NCBI GenBank assembly: GCA_023897205.1
Contig: JAHWDD010000006.1
Location: 2,046,001-2,110,000 of the forward strand
Length of the DNA stretch: 64,000 nucleotides
Reading direction: 5' to 3'
DNA from: Exophiala sp. HKRS030
Taxonomy: Eukaryota; Ascomycota; Eurotiomycetes; Chaetothyriales; Herpotrichiellaceae
Made by a program: the position numbers and the translations under genes. Below are positions 24,421-35,521 of this stretch, piece by piece (the first letter of the stretch is position 1; every line of letters begins with the position of its first letter). The notes under the pieces are model-generated. The model worked only from the letters and a program-made list of their open reading frames with translations. It was not told the DNA's origin and did no database searches.

Positions 24421-25512
24421 CGTTCAACGTTTTGATATGCTGGTTGGGGAGAATGGTAGGTAGGCTAGGGAGTTCTTCACAAAATGTCATGGGAGGGGAA
24501 GCTTGCGAAGCCATGAACTATATAGCCTTCAACAGGAACCTTTTGACGGACGTGAATGGGGCTGGAAAAACTGGCAATGTGAGGGGCTCTTTGCGCAAGC
24601 AGAAGCATTCCAAGCAAAAAGAGGCCACAGCTCGACATTCCTCTTCTTTGTGTTGCCCCGTCGGACCTAATTCGTAGGAGGAAGTATTCCAGTCACATGC
24701 CGACATTCTTTATTTTCTTTATGCTGTCCTGTCAGATGTATTCTGCAAGCGGAAGCATCCCAGTGCCGCAGTTGGTAAGTAACAAGGTAGTTGAAGCACC
24801 TCTAGGTAGGTAGATAGGAGCCAGAACGGCTAGACCTTAGCCGAACAAGCCCATCCCCTTTATTTCTCCGTTGACTCTGAAGGTATAAGAATTCTTTGTA
24901 CGGAGTAGTAAGATTAGACAGACGGAGTAGCTACGGTAGATTTCGATGGTTCTTTTTCAACAAGAAAGGACACAAAAGACTTCCCGTTTCATCTACACCT
25001 GGTGACTCGGTACTCGTTGATTTTCCATTGGATGAAAATCAATTGGTCACGATCCATGTGGAACCGGTACGAAGAAACCACAGAGTCATGTTGAAGGGGT
25101 GTAAGTAATGGACTGGTGTGTCTCACCAAGTGATTTGGTACCCTAAAATTTAACTAGCATATACTATATATTATACCATGTACTTGTACAGAAGCTCGGT
25201 GGCAAGTTGTCAGAAATAAGTACTGGCCATTCAACGCTGTCGTATCTCGTCAATCGATGCTAGAATACTCGTACAAATAAGAAATAAACAGAAACAAAAC
25301 AAGGCTTTAGCATCCCTTGCTCTCTTCGGAATTCGCTCGCTTCTCGCTCTGCCCATGGGTGATACGAGTACAATCTTACCTCCCGTTCTCTTGGGATGTT
25401 CTTGGCCCTGGTGTCCAAAGAGGTCATGACGGGTATCCTGAAATTCTTCCTTCTACCTGAGTTCGTAGTGTTTGTCCAAAAGGCAAACAGGAATGGTCGC
25501 ATCAAAAACTCA
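24421..25512. other. Intergenic, no gene
   Basis: Upstream of the phosphotransferase gene and downstream of the OB-fold-like gene. TACGGAGTA is at 24899-24907, with a second partial copy shortly after. An AT-rich patch at about 25145-25185 stands out. No coding sequence is seen. Confidence 0.5.
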
Positions 25513-26691
25513 TCATGGGGTATCGTCAGGGAGAAAGCCGTAATCGGTCCTCCCTCGCTGCCGGCCCTTCGCAGCACGAGCCCGGTCGTCTCGATCCCCC
25601 ACAAAGTCCATCATCCAATCTTTGACCCGCTTGACCTTTAGCACTTGCGGGTCTTTTGCCATGCGTAGGTTCGACATGGTGTAGATTCCGCTAATGTCAT
25701 CGTCGTCGACCTTCTTACGGAACAATAGATCGATTTTCGTCACATCGCCTTTGAGACTCTGCCCATGCACTTTCCCACGAAACGAACTCAGCGCGACGTT
25801 CTGCAACAAGACCACATCGCGCGGTCTCATGAATCGCAGGGACCTTCGCAGCACACTCCGCGATCCTTCGGGGGTGGCCTTGGCGCCGTCTTTCCAGTTA
25901 ACGTGCATTTCTCGCGGTAACCACATGCTGATGCTGAAGCCGGTTTTGGTCTCATCCCCCACAACCATTTCCACTAACTCTGTCTCGCGAGGTCTGCCGT
26001 ACCTTGTCCCAGTGATGACGGTCCGAGCTGGCGATATTGACAGTATGCCCACAATCAGGTTCACCGTCATAGTTTGCGGCTCGATAGATGTCAGATATCT
26101 TGCATTGGGAATGTCGTCCAGATCGCTCAAGTGCTTTGGCCGTGGGGCCTGGCTTAGTCGTCTTTGTGACGGCGTTCGGATGATACCTCCCCCCGGGGTC
26201 TGAGGAAACATCTCCTCGCTGCTTTCGTACGTCGGCGTGCCCGGCGTGTAGCTTGAAAATGCCGAGATTTGCGATGAAGGAACGGCTTCGTGAATCGCAA
26301 ACGAATGCTCATAGTACTCCGATAGCGCTTCGGAAGTGGTCTCGCTGGAATTCCCTGATGGCTGGGACTCGTTGCAACTCACGTCGCTACCTGGCGTCTG
26401 AGACCCGGCATGTTCATCTGCGCTGAAGAAGTCGGCGCCGCTCGGATCAAAACTCTCGGGCGGTGGCCTCGCGTCAATGTTGAGTTTCGGAAGGATTGGG
26501 CGCATTTGAAGCCTCTGAGTAGTCATCTGCCTCCATTGCGCACCAAATGCTTTCGAGGTCGGAGAGAGTGGCGAGCAGCTCGGATTCGCGGTGGCGGTTT
26601 CGATGTGCGTAGAATTCGGTAGTGGAAGCTTTTCGTTCCAATCGAGCTTGTTAGGCTCCGGTGCACCCGCCAGGACAATCATTCGGGTCAT
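25513..26691 (-). CDS. Fungal protein with possible OB-fold domain
   Basis: Single exon, 392 aa. The first ~190 residues are polar, Ser/Pro/Thr-rich and probably disordered. The remaining part is beta-rich: YLTSIEPQTMTVNLIVGILS, VEMVVGDETKTGFSISMWLP, then RPRDVVLLQNVALSSFRGKV and VTKIDLLFRKK. That alternation (two beta-strands, a DxxG turn, then a pair of strands with a 'RPRDVVLLxNVAL' segment) resembles nucleic-acid-binding OB folds seen in several fungal hypothetical proteins. The C-terminus is basic (RDDRARAAKGRQRGRTD). A role in DNA or RNA binding is inference from the pattern only. Confidence 0.7.
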   Translation of the reverse strand: MTRMIVLAGAPEPNKLDWNEKLPLPNSTHIETATANPSCSPLSPTSKAFGAQWRQMTTQRLQMRPILPKLNIDARPPPESFDPSGADFFSADEHAGSQTPGSDVSCNESQPSGNSSETTSEALSEYYEHSFAIHEAVPSSQISAFSSYTPGTPTYESSEEMFPQTPGGGIIRTPSQRRLSQAPRPKHLSDLDDIPNARYLTSIEPQTMTVNLIVGILSISPARTVITGTRYGRPRETELVEMVVGDETKTGFSISMWLPREMHVNWKDGAKATPEGSRSVLRRSLRFMRPRDVVLLQNVALSSFRGKVHGQSLKGDVTKIDLLFRKKVDDDDISGIYTMSNLRMAKDPQVLKVKRVKDWMMDFVGDRDDRARAAKGRQRGRTDYGFLPDDTP

Positions 26692-28357
26692 ATGTATCGT
26701 GGCTGTCGTTTCAATAGTTGAGAATCCTGCTGGGTAGACGAGCTCCGCGACGCGTTTGATGGTCTAACTCGGCGTTTGGGGTGTATCACCACCTGGCAAA
26801 GCGAGTGCAGTGAGTGACGGTGCAGTGAGAAGACCGAGACACAGGATTGAAGCAAAAGTCGGTCAGAAAGCAGGCAAGGAGTAGTTTTATCGACGGATGT
26901 GGCGGATGAAGGCAGCAAGTTGTTCTTTTTCCATTAGCCGCGACGTTTGGCGCAACGCTAAGATGTCAAGCACGGGAGCTTCACCCAAGCCCGCTCCCCG
27001 GACTCCAGGTCGCGAGTGTCTAGTCCAAGCACGGGGGTTTCGTGACTGATCAACGGTCCAGACTGTGGCGCAAGGAAAGGCAGAAGAGAGATCAAGAGCA
27101 ATATGTGGGACGAGCAGGCGAGGGAGAGATGAAGATTTGAGCTCTACCTTACGCGGTAGATCTTCCATGAGTGTTTTTGGATGGGCGACAAAAAAAAAGT
27201 CCCTGGCGCTGTTTCAATAAAGGGTTGGGACACTTCGATTGGCTGCAGCTGCCTAGTGAGCCCAAGCTCGGCTGCCATCTCACCCCAGAAAACTTGAGAA
27301 GGAGGAGAAGAAGATGACGAGCCGTGTTGGTATTAGATAATAATAGCAGGCAACCGAAGGGGAGCTCGTACTTCGTATTCCGTACAAAGTGGGCTGTTCG
27401 GCTTACGGCCTCGGTACTCACCGACTGACCGCGCCACTGGATTGTTATTGCTGTGGAATTATTGTAAAGGACTCGTATAAGTCTTGTGTTAGAAGAAGAA
27501 TTCTGTGTTTGGTTGTCTGTGGAACTTTTAGAGTGGCAGTAACCAGCAGTTCGAAACCCCCTATACACATTACAGGTTACCTCGTCAGGGGGAAGTTGAA
27601 GGTCCAAAGGGTGATTGTGGAACGAAAGTCTTTTATTACGCAAGTTTTGTACTCTTACGGGACGAGAACTTTACAAGAAGTACACGAGATATTCTGTACA
27701 GTAATGGAAAAGCAAAAGGGTAGAGTGTCATAACCAACAAAACCAGTCCCCATGAAGTCGACCTGAGCGTGACATTCTTTTGAGGGTATGTCGCAACCGC
27801 GTTCGCGTTTTCCCAGCTGAAGGACTTTCCGCTTTCAACACAGCGCGGCGCGCGCCTAGAAAATTCGAGGAATGACAATTGAAAATATACTCATCGAGTG
27901 GAAAACAAGTGGATGGCATGTCTAGCGATAGCAATGAGTACAGCCATAGGGATTGACAGATTGTTGTGATTGTGGCAGCGACTCAAGACATTGTGATTGC
28001 CCAAGTACCAAATCCAACCTAGGTGGCATGCCGGTGCTTTCGATCTCTGAGGCTCTTCAAGCCTGGTTCCTTTCCAAAGAGGAAAGCGTTCGTTCAGCTT
28101 CAAAAGTTACTACGTAGAAATTTACCAACTAGAGCCGCGTGTGACGAATGAATCTCGATACTGCATTAAAGCCTTCGATAGCCCCTCTGGCTTTCACGCC
28201 CAAAAGACCTCGACATGATACTCGTTCACTCTTCAGGAATTTCTACTGTAGTAGTATCTTGAAAAGATACCAAGACTAGGTACTCATTCTACGGCCCTCG
28301 TCCTCGTACGTATAGTAGCTTGACGTCCGGTTCTCTTGAACAAGAAAGCAGTATATC
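26692..28357. other. Intergenic, no supported gene
   Basis: Several short frames on both strands (for example 27149-27643 -) lack domain character. A run of A occurs at about 27191-27199. A pol III B-box-like string at 27548 was examined and not accepted as a tRNA. Confidence 0.5.
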
Positions 28358-29168
28358 ATGGCGGCACCAGCCCATGTTACATGCACCAACTTGTCGGGCA
28401 GATTTGTCATGGTAAGTCCTGCTGAGACCGATGCGCAGATACCAGGCGGCATAGCAATACCTGCCGTTTGAAGTCATGACCAAGGCTGTGCTGACGCCCG
28501 ATCCTCCGGGAAACCCAGAACAAATCTCTCTCAGACCATGTTGACGATATGCTCGCCCTTCAACGTGTCACCTGGGTTGCTCGGAAAGCAGTCGAACTGA
28601 CTCCTGTCGCGGTACGTGGAAGAATCAGAATATAGCCTCTCCCTCACGGCGGACCTTTCGACCTCGTATTGCCAGTGATTGACCTTCAGCCGGGTACATT
28701 TAGCTCACCGTTGTGGGATACACGAAAGGTGCCGCTGTGCAGCATATCGACATTACCACTGTCGTTGCAGGGCTTGCCACGACCCAGGAGAACAGGGTGA
28801 TGGACTGGCAAGACGATCAACACCAGGACAAGATCTTTGGCAAATGTCGCCACAAATCGCGACTTTTCAACATGGCCGACACGTTTGATATGGAAGGTCC
28901 CGGGTCAGTTGAAGATGCGGCGTTTCTCAGAGCAGAGACTTTACGGGACGGCAAGATCGAGTCGAGCTTCTTGAACGACGACGAGCATCATGTCCAGACT
29001 TGGGCGACGAACGTCGAGGGTAAAGGCTGGCAAGCCGAACAGGTTTGGGGCTTCGAAGCAGTCTCCGGAGTACGGCGGTACAGCAGACGCGTTGTCATCT
29101 GGAATCGTGGGGAGACGGTGAGGGCGAGGATCGTGTACGACTATAAAGGGCCTCACCAAAAGCCCTGA
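28358..29168 (+). CDS. Small conserved fungal protein, lipocalin-like beta-barrel pattern
   Basis: Three exons (28358-28411, 28519-28611, 28704-29168), each junction GT-AG and in frame, give 203 aa. The assembled start reads NLSGRFVMNKSLSDHVDDML, then ALQRVTWVARKAVELTPVAL, matching a family widespread in Pezizomycotina whose members open with a G-x-(F/W)-x-M-N-K-S-L-S-D box and end with strands such as WGFEAVSGVRRYSRRVVIW and RARIVYDY. The strand-turn-strand rhythm (VQHIDITTVVAGLATT, ENRVMDWQDDQHQDKIFGK) suggests a small ligand-binding barrel. Function is unknown. No signal peptide. The family memory is qualitative; a profile search would settle it. Confidence 0.8.
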
Positions 29169-29738
29169 GCTTCTGTACATTGTCCGACTACCTTAGGGGG
29201 CCTACAGGGTACGGAGGACGAAGGATTGTGACTGGTGTCTTCCAAGTGCCTGATGACGCGGCCAACGGCATGGGGCTGTGTGCATCGCGTCTTGTCGTTA
29301 CAGTACAGTAAATTACCTGTTCCTAGTCCTGTTTTTTTGGTACGGAGCGTTAAGGAGGCCAGTACTCCGTATTTGCTCCGTACTCGTACTCCGTGCCAGC
29401 CGTAAAAATGGACCAAGGGACCAAGGGATTCTCACTCCATCCATCCTCCCCATTTCCCGCCTAATCTTCATTCATCTTCTCTGCTTTTCCCAGTCTCTCA
29501 GGCTCCAGCCAAAAAAAAGAGACACGCCTCGTTCCATCCGGTTCATTTCCTTTCCGTTTTCCTATTCTCATTTTTCTTCAGACATCCTTCCTCTGGGCTG
29601 AGGGCAATGGAGGTTTGAGGCAGAAACTCTTCCCTCTGGCTCTATTGGGAATATGCCATCTCATTGATCAATTCATTCTCCATTTCCGTTTCCCGGGATC
29701 CGTAGACTTTTGGCGCGTACCTACTTGCGCTTTCCAAT
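29169..29738. other. Intergenic / promoter of the His-Pro repeat protein
   Basis: No gene. TACTCCGTA at 29363-29371 and related fragments (TACGGAGCG, GCTCCGTACTCGTACTCCGTG) crowd 29340-29395. The last ~200 bp are pyrimidine-rich, as expected for a fungal leader. Confidence 0.5.
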
Positions 29739-32105
29739 ATGAAGGCCTCTTCCATCAAGGGCGTAACACTCTTTATTTTCTTGGTCACCGCCGCTCTTCG
29801 TCCTCCCCCTCCTTCTATCGCCAGTACCGCTCCTAAAACCATCGAGACCGTTGCAGGTACAACAGGTATTACTAAGATATATACCAGTCTGGACGGGTGA
29901 TCGTTGCTGACGCTGCTAGGTCCCAATCATATCTCTATACACTTCCGTGCACCTTGCCAGGGCTGCTTCATAGGTACAGATGATGGCCTGGTATGTAACC
30001 TTTGCTCTTTGTTAGCTATCAATTAATTCCGTCAATAGGAACTGACCCTAGAGATTGATTCAGCCGAGGAGGAATGTAGCAGTGCTCCTCCTCGACTCAA
30101 CGGTCTACCTCTCGTCCTGCCCAAAGGCAACAATGTCGGTCATGGACAAATTTCTTTCAAGTCCAAGGCTTCGAATGGCCTGGGTGAGAAAGAAATCCAT
30201 GCCAGCTGGCAGTCGACATGCCTCAAGGGACAAGCGTCGATAGTATCTGTTCGCTTTGATGACATTGTCGGACACAATCACGTCCAGAATACCTCTGGCT
30301 TTACGACTTCCTTCAGACAGAAGGGCCGCCCTACCGTGCTTCGACTTGAGGACAAGCCCGTTGACCGCCTTTCGCTCGATGACATCTGTGATGACTGGCT
30401 CCTTCCCAACGACCAAATGCTTTCCGTGATCCCAGTCATGAATGATGACAACATGTCTCTTGATGAGTTGTTACAACTTGAGTCCGATAAGCTCCAAGGT
30501 CTCGGCGAAGAAATGGCCAATCTCCACGACCAAATGCGCAAGGCCGAAGGCAAGGTCTTGTCGATCTTGAAACAAGACTTTAAGGCGTGTTCAAGCATAA
30601 AATGTCTGTGGCAAACTGCACTCAAGAAATTACCAGCTATCAAAAAATTTGTGGCTGCTCATTTCTCGCATCACAAGCATCACCGCGATGGTTGTAAGCA
30701 GTACGAGAGCCAGACTGCGTGCTCGACGCATGCTGGAGACCAAGACAGCCCAGATACCAAAGACGCTCCTGATGCTGTACCCTCCATCCAACACGGTCAG
30801 TTCGAGGGCGAGCAACCTGTGGTTACGTCAGCGGCGGCTACCACCCGTTCGTTACCGACGCCGACAGCAGCAACTGAAGCAGCAACCGAATCGCATGATC
30901 AGGACAATTCTAATCCTCCACAGCCATCTGCTGAAGGCTCACATGTTGAGCATGAACCTCAGACACAGCCACCATCCGAGGAAGCTGAGCACAAACCCGA
31001 TAGTCATCACGGGTCGCCGTTCGCCTGGCCTGGAGGTCATGGTCCGCCACATCATCCCCCTTGGTTCAATCCGGGCGACAAAGACCATCCTCACCCTCCT
31101 CCGTGGTTTGACCCAGATCATAAGGGTCATCATCCGCATCCTCCGTGGTTCGACCCTGATGACAAAAACCATCCTCATCCTCCCCCATGGTTTCACGGAG
31201 GTGACAAGGATCACCCTCATCATCCGCCGTGGTTGGGAGATAAGGACCATCCGAACCCGCCCTTCGATGGCCCACCCCCCTTCCCCGGCCGACCACCGTT
31301 TGCGGGGCCACCTCGCCCTCACTTTCGACCACCCCATGGTCCTCCCCCGGGATGGCATGGGCCCCCACCTTGGGCATTCGGACCTCACGGCGGACCAGGA
31401 GGACGTCCCTCGGAAGCTTCTACAACATCACAGCCAGGTTTCTTGTCCCCAAGTGGACAACACAGCTTTGAATACAAACTCGGCCTGGCGGTCCTCGCAC
31501 TCTTACTTTTAGTCATAGTTTCAGGTCTTCTCTTCAAACTCATCAGGGCTAAAACGTTACGCTACCGAGATCCACGACGACGAGCCGAGCGTGCCGCTCG
31601 CAGGGAAGAGCGACGCACCAAGAAATTATACCGCAAAGCCGCATGTAAGCACAAGTTCCTGTCATGGTGGAAGCGATCTACTTCAACCAATGATTATGAG
31701 GAAAAGAGACAGATGATCCTTGAACAAGAGGGCGTACTGGAAGAGGCCATGCGGCAGGAGATTCAAGATCTACAAATCACGTCTGACTTTCTGCGAGACG
31801 TCATTCGAGCTGAGGAGGGTCGGGCCACCTACTCCCGAAACCATGCCCATCGACGAGCATTCACACCCGCCGAGCTTGAAGCTGGTGTGGGTTCGAGCCG
31901 ATTGTCCGAGGTGCCACCTTCATATTCTGCCCCGCCGCCTCGATACGAGGAGGAACTTGCCGGTGAAATTGCGGTCGTGGATGGCTTTACCTATACCCCG
32001 AGCGCCACTGACTGTACCTCGGAGAGCAGTGTCGTTGACTGCAGCCCGAGACTGAGCTTCGAGACCGGAAGGTCCACGATTCTTACGAAAGATGCTCGGG
32101 GTTAG
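29739..32105 (+). CDS. Secreted N-terminus, single-pass membrane protein with HPHPPPWF repeats
   Basis: Three exons (29739-29856, 29920-29990, 30039-32105) give about 751 aa. It begins with a signal-peptide-like segment (MKASSIKGVTLFIFLVTAAL). The presumed extracellular part includes a Cys-containing segment (APCQGCFIG) and an acidic helical stretch (MSLDELLQLESDKLQGLGEE). A repeat block at about 31035-31260 has four to five copies of a 16-18 residue unit of the type DKDHPHPPPWF(D/N)P, followed by Pro/Gly/His-rich sequence. A transmembrane helix (KLGLAVLALLLLVIVSGLLF) precedes a highly basic juxtamembrane stretch (RDPRRRAERAARREERRTKK) and a cytoplasmic tail with PPSY/PPPRYEE motifs that could bind WW-domain ubiquitin ligases. 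Family not recognised; conserved architecture resembles fungal cell-surface proteins. His-rich repeats could bind metal (inference). Confidence 0.82.
31035..31260 (+). repeat. In-frame tandem repeat encoding HPHPPPWF units
   Basis: Imperfect ~48-54 bp units, each coding GDKDHPHPPPWF-like peptide; at least four copies (units around 31070, 31123, 31160, 31205). Divergence between copies is mainly at third positions, suggesting selection on the peptide. Confidence 0.75.
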
Positions 32106-32712
32106 ATGTTTTCGGAGCGATATCCTCCGCGATCGAGACGCTTTTTGTTTTACATTCCATGTATTCCTATATTTGGGAGGGGGTGGGGGTTTATTTCCTA
32201 CTCGTATGCACGCGGGAGTGAGAGGGGAATTTTGTTTTTGTGTTGGGCGGATTAATGATCCCACCGTGGATGCCGCTTGATATTACATCTTCTGCATAGA
32301 TCTATCGGAAAAGAAGAGAAGAAAGAAAACAATACACGTCAATTTTCCCATATTTCGTGACGCCAACTTAGGGGGAGCAGCGCTTTCACACCTCGAGACA
32401 TTCTTCTTCCCTTTTCCCCCTTCACAAATCAAACCTCGCTCGTACTTGCCATGGAGGAGCATGCCCATGTCTTGTGTGTTTCGGAGAGCCGGGTGGGCGG
32501 AACGGGGGAATTGAAATACCAGTCGGGACGGACACCTCGAATGAATTGCTCTTTGGAAATATACCTAGGTGTTCCTTTGGCCAGACGTTCCAACAGTCTT
32601 CCTTGATTGATCCTTTTGTGAAGGGTGTTGAGACATTTGCCGCGTCCACGACCGTCCTGGTAAGCTGCGAATTTCCTCTTTCGACACACCACAGGCAGCT
32701 GGCCAGGAGACG

Positions 32713-32903
32713 TACTCCGTACGAAGCAACGGTACCCTTGACGAAGACCCCACGCACAAGTTGCTATGCGGCTCTAGGCAAATGCTTCGTGGGGGTTTTC
32801 TTTTTTCTCATATACTCCGTACACGTAGCAATATCTATTGACTGGGCCACCATTTACTCCGTAATAAACCTCACCAAAAGGAAACCCCCTCTAGTACGGA
32901 GTA
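32713..32903. repeat. Cluster of four TACTCCGTA / TACGGAGTA motifs
   Basis: Copies at 32713-32722, 32813-32822, 32855-32863 and, in opposite orientation, 32895-32903. This is the densest group of the dispersed motif in the window. Confidence 0.85.
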
Positions 32904-33016
32904 ATAATTGTTTGCTTGTATAGCCTACCGATCACACACCATAACCCAAGACCTTGACGAGGACACACATATCTGCAAAGTTGACCTGTCAAAAGGGTTG
33001 CCTGCCAAATCTCGAT

Positions 33017-33017
<1 letters not shown>

Positions 33018-33047
<30 letters not shown>
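33018..33047. repeat. (CT)n microsatellite
   Basis: About fifteen uninterrupted CT dinucleotides in non-coding sequence between a rightward and a leftward gene. Confidence 0.95.
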
Positions 33048-33050
<3 letters not shown>

Positions 33051-33429
33051 ATGGTGTTTTTCTACTACCTGTACAAGGAGGCCAGATCTGAGATCGGCTT
33101 GCAACTCGACATTTTCAACCCGCGACGAACCTGCTCTCTTTCAACCGACATGTAGCACAAAAAGTACCATCTCAAAACCATTGATTCCCGTAGCTGAACA
33201 TTGACTACCTAGGTTTATAATGATAAAAGTAGTAATTATAGTATTAGGAATTTCATGATATAAAATGTCAAGTCTATCTTTTGATATTTCTCATCTCATT
33301 TTCGTTTTTTACAGTTTCTAAATTTCAAATCCCCATCCGTTTCTCAAAGTATTCTTTACCGAACTGTACAAACAATTTCTGACACACACACACAATATGG
33401 TAGGTTTAGTTTGTGCCTTTCAAAATCCT

Positions 33430-34659
33430 TTAGAATCCATTCTTTCTGAGAAAATTATGAATGTGCTCATAGGCTTCTGAAGCGCTGTAGTGGAAGTTCA
33501 AGCCGTGACCGGTGTCGGGGGCCAGGTACGAATCAGACCCGTTGCTCGCGGCCGGGTATAGCTTTTCCTTTGCGGCGGCGACCTTGTCGTAGGGCAGCAG
33601 GCAATTGCCAAAACAGTTGGGCAGGTCGTTGAGGCCGTTGACGATGTCGACGGGGCCCGTGAAGCTGGGCGAGGCCTCGAGGCCCTCGAGGGAGAAGAAC
33701 TCGCCCAACGTCAGGGTCTGGCGGGAGCGCTGGGCGAGGTCGAGCACGGCCGGGTCGAAGTTGGGGTAGCGGAAGAAGAAGAACTGGTTGCCCTCGATGG
33801 ACGACGCGGTCAGGTAACCGGTGGAGAGGTTGCCGAACAGCACGGGGTCCGAGACGGAGGCCGGGGTCAGTCCCACGCCGGCGAAGGCGACGCCCATGCC
33901 CGAAGGGTCGGCGGTGAAGCCCGTCAGGACCGCGGCGTCGACGTCCCGCGGGTACTTCGACGTGATGCCCGCGAGCTGGGTGCTGCCGAACGAGTGTCCC
34001 ACGGCGACGACCTCGGAGAAGTCGTGGTTCGAGATGCGGCCCGCGCGGAGCATCTGGATCAGCTGGTGCGCGATCTCGACCTGGATCCCGTACTGCACGA
34101 CCTGCAGCGGGTCCGGGTGGTCGGAGAGGCCCGTACCCAGGCGGTCGAAGAGGAAGGTCGTGTACCCCCGGTCCGCGGCGAAGTCGACGTACGAGTAGCC
34201 CGGCGCCGCGTTCCAGTAGCTGCGGTCGAAGCCTGCGCCGTGGTTGAGGAACTGCACCGTGGTCGAGTTGATGGCGTCGCTGGCCCGGGGCCAGCAGAGC
34301 TGCGAGTAGATGCCGTAGGTGCCGTCGACGGGCGTCGCGGCCCCGACGTACTGCTTCCTGGCCGTCGAGTTGGTCTGGAGGGCCTCGACGGCGATCTCGA
34401 CGACGGCGCTCTTGCTGTTGGGCTCCTCGAGGTTGATTCGGTAGTTGGTCGCCGACGCCGTGACGTCAATCATGCCTTGGACGCAGATGGCCTTGTTGCC
34501 GACCGACGTTGTTATGCTGGGGTTCTTGAACCCTGACATGTACCCCGTCGGGTCGTCTCTGAAGGTGTCGTCGGTTGAGGTGGTGTCTCTTTTCATCACG
34601 GGATTGGCGAGGATGGGTACCGCGCTGGCCATGGCGGCGAGGAGCATTGATGAACGCAT
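33430..34659 (-). CDS. Secreted alpha/beta hydrolase
   Basis: 409 aa from the ATG at 34659, chosen because it places a signal peptide (MRSSMLLAAMASAVPILANP) at the N-terminus with a likely Lys-Arg propeptide site (MKRD); an upstream ATG at 34746 would mask it. The body has the alpha/beta hydrolase pattern: oxyanion region FLNHGAGFDRSYW, GYTTFLFDRLGTGLSDHP, nucleophile elbow VGHSFGST, an acid candidate in VDIVNGLNDLPNC and the catalytic His in DTGHGLNFH. Several N-glycosylation sequons are visible (NST, NLST, NGS). Codons strongly favour C/G at third position. Substrate is unknown; esterase or lipase-like activity is the family expectation. It is transcribed away from the Zn2Cys6 regulator gene to its right. 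Confidence 0.88.
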   Translation of the reverse strand: MRSSMLLAAMASAVPILANPVMKRDTTSTDDTFRDDPTGYMSGFKNPSITTSVGNKAICVQGMIDVTASATNYRINLEEPNSKSAVVEIAVEALQTNSTARKQYVGAATPVDGTYGIYSQLCWPRASDAINSTTVQFLNHGAGFDRSYWNAAPGYSYVDFAADRGYTTFLFDRLGTGLSDHPDPLQVVQYGIQVEIAHQLIQMLRAGRISNHDFSEVVAVGHSFGSTQLAGITSKYPRDVDAAVLTGFTADPSGMGVAFAGVGLTPASVSDPVLFGNLSTGYLTASSIEGNQFFFFRYPNFDPAVLDLAQRSRQTLTLGEFFSLEGLEASPSFTGPVDIVNGLNDLPNCFGNCLLPYDKVAAAKEKLYPAASNGSDSYLAPDTGHGLNFHYSASEAYEHIHNFLRKNGF

Positions 34660-35521
34660 CGTCGTGTTATAATATGCGAGCCAGACCAATTTGAGAGAGG
34701 ATTTTCGTTGTTGAAGGTATTGGGGGTCTTCTGTTTCTTGATACAATAGTATAGGTCGCCAAACTATGATGATATGCCATTTCTTTTATATCTTACCCGT
34801 AGACGAAACAGCAACATACATCATCACGGAATCGAATCACTGGGATTGTCAGCATCCGAGCCATCAGACCCGTCTTCAGAGCGTATTCGTAGCGATATAC
34901 AATTAGTATGTATTTGGCTTTTGCGGCTGATGAACAATGCCCTTAGACTGGCTTGATACTCCATACAAGAGAAAGAATTTGACCACGTCAGCCTCGTCTT
35001 ACCTGCAAGGCTGGCTGGGGTCGTGCCCTGCATCATGACATATTGTGTTGTATTCAAGGTTCATCAACTTCAAATACTCGGCGACTAGGTCGCATTCTGT
35101 GCCGTCATAGCCCATTATTAGATTTGTCTTGCCTGATATTTTCGTGCTTCGCGGAACGAGGCGAGACTGGAGGAAGTTGGGTTGTTTGTTTGATGGGAAA
35201 ACGCCCAAGAGCGAAAACCGGCCCGGTTCTCGGCATAGCCATTTATTGGTCCAGGCTTTCACTTCAGTATGAGAGTATTCGCTCTTAGCAGCGAATTTCG
35301 CTTCATACTGCGTATTGTGATGCGTATCATCACACGCTACAGCTCGCACCTCGCATTCGACCGGTTCATCCCCTTTCGGGAACGTGTGACTGTCGCACTA
35401 GACTTGCTGCATCAGTCTTTCTCTTTTCATGTCGAGTCCGTGCCGAGTAGAGAGCGTCAAAGACAGATATTGATCCCGCAATCCGCTCTACAACGGCCTA
35501 CCTGGATGATACGCATATCAC
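34660..35521. promoter_or_regulatory. Divergent intergenic region, hydrolase / Zn2Cys6 regulator
   Basis: About 860 bp separating the leftward hydrolase and the rightward regulator. Only short frames with no features. No CGG-N10-CCG dyad was seen here. Confidence 0.45.

Larger units (their letters stand above)
32106..33429. other. Intergenic with repeat-rich stretch
   Basis: No gene is supported. Four copies of TACTCCGTA or its complement lie within 32713-32903, followed by a CT microsatellite and an AT-rich tail with the probable 3' end of the hydrolase gene. Confidence 0.55.

Noticed and set aside
27540..27560. AGTTCGAAACCCC, a pol III B-box-like string
   Set aside because: No matching A box at the right distance and no cloverleaf could be drawn, so no tRNA is called.
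30649..31512. 287-codon frame overlapping the His-Pro repeat protein
   Set aside because: Alternate frame over a repetitive coding region; its Ile/Thr/His repeats mirror the real repeat.
33994..34536. 180-codon frame opposite the secreted hydrolase
   Set aside because: Antisense shadow of a GC-ending gene; the hydrolase has a signal peptide and catalytic motifs.
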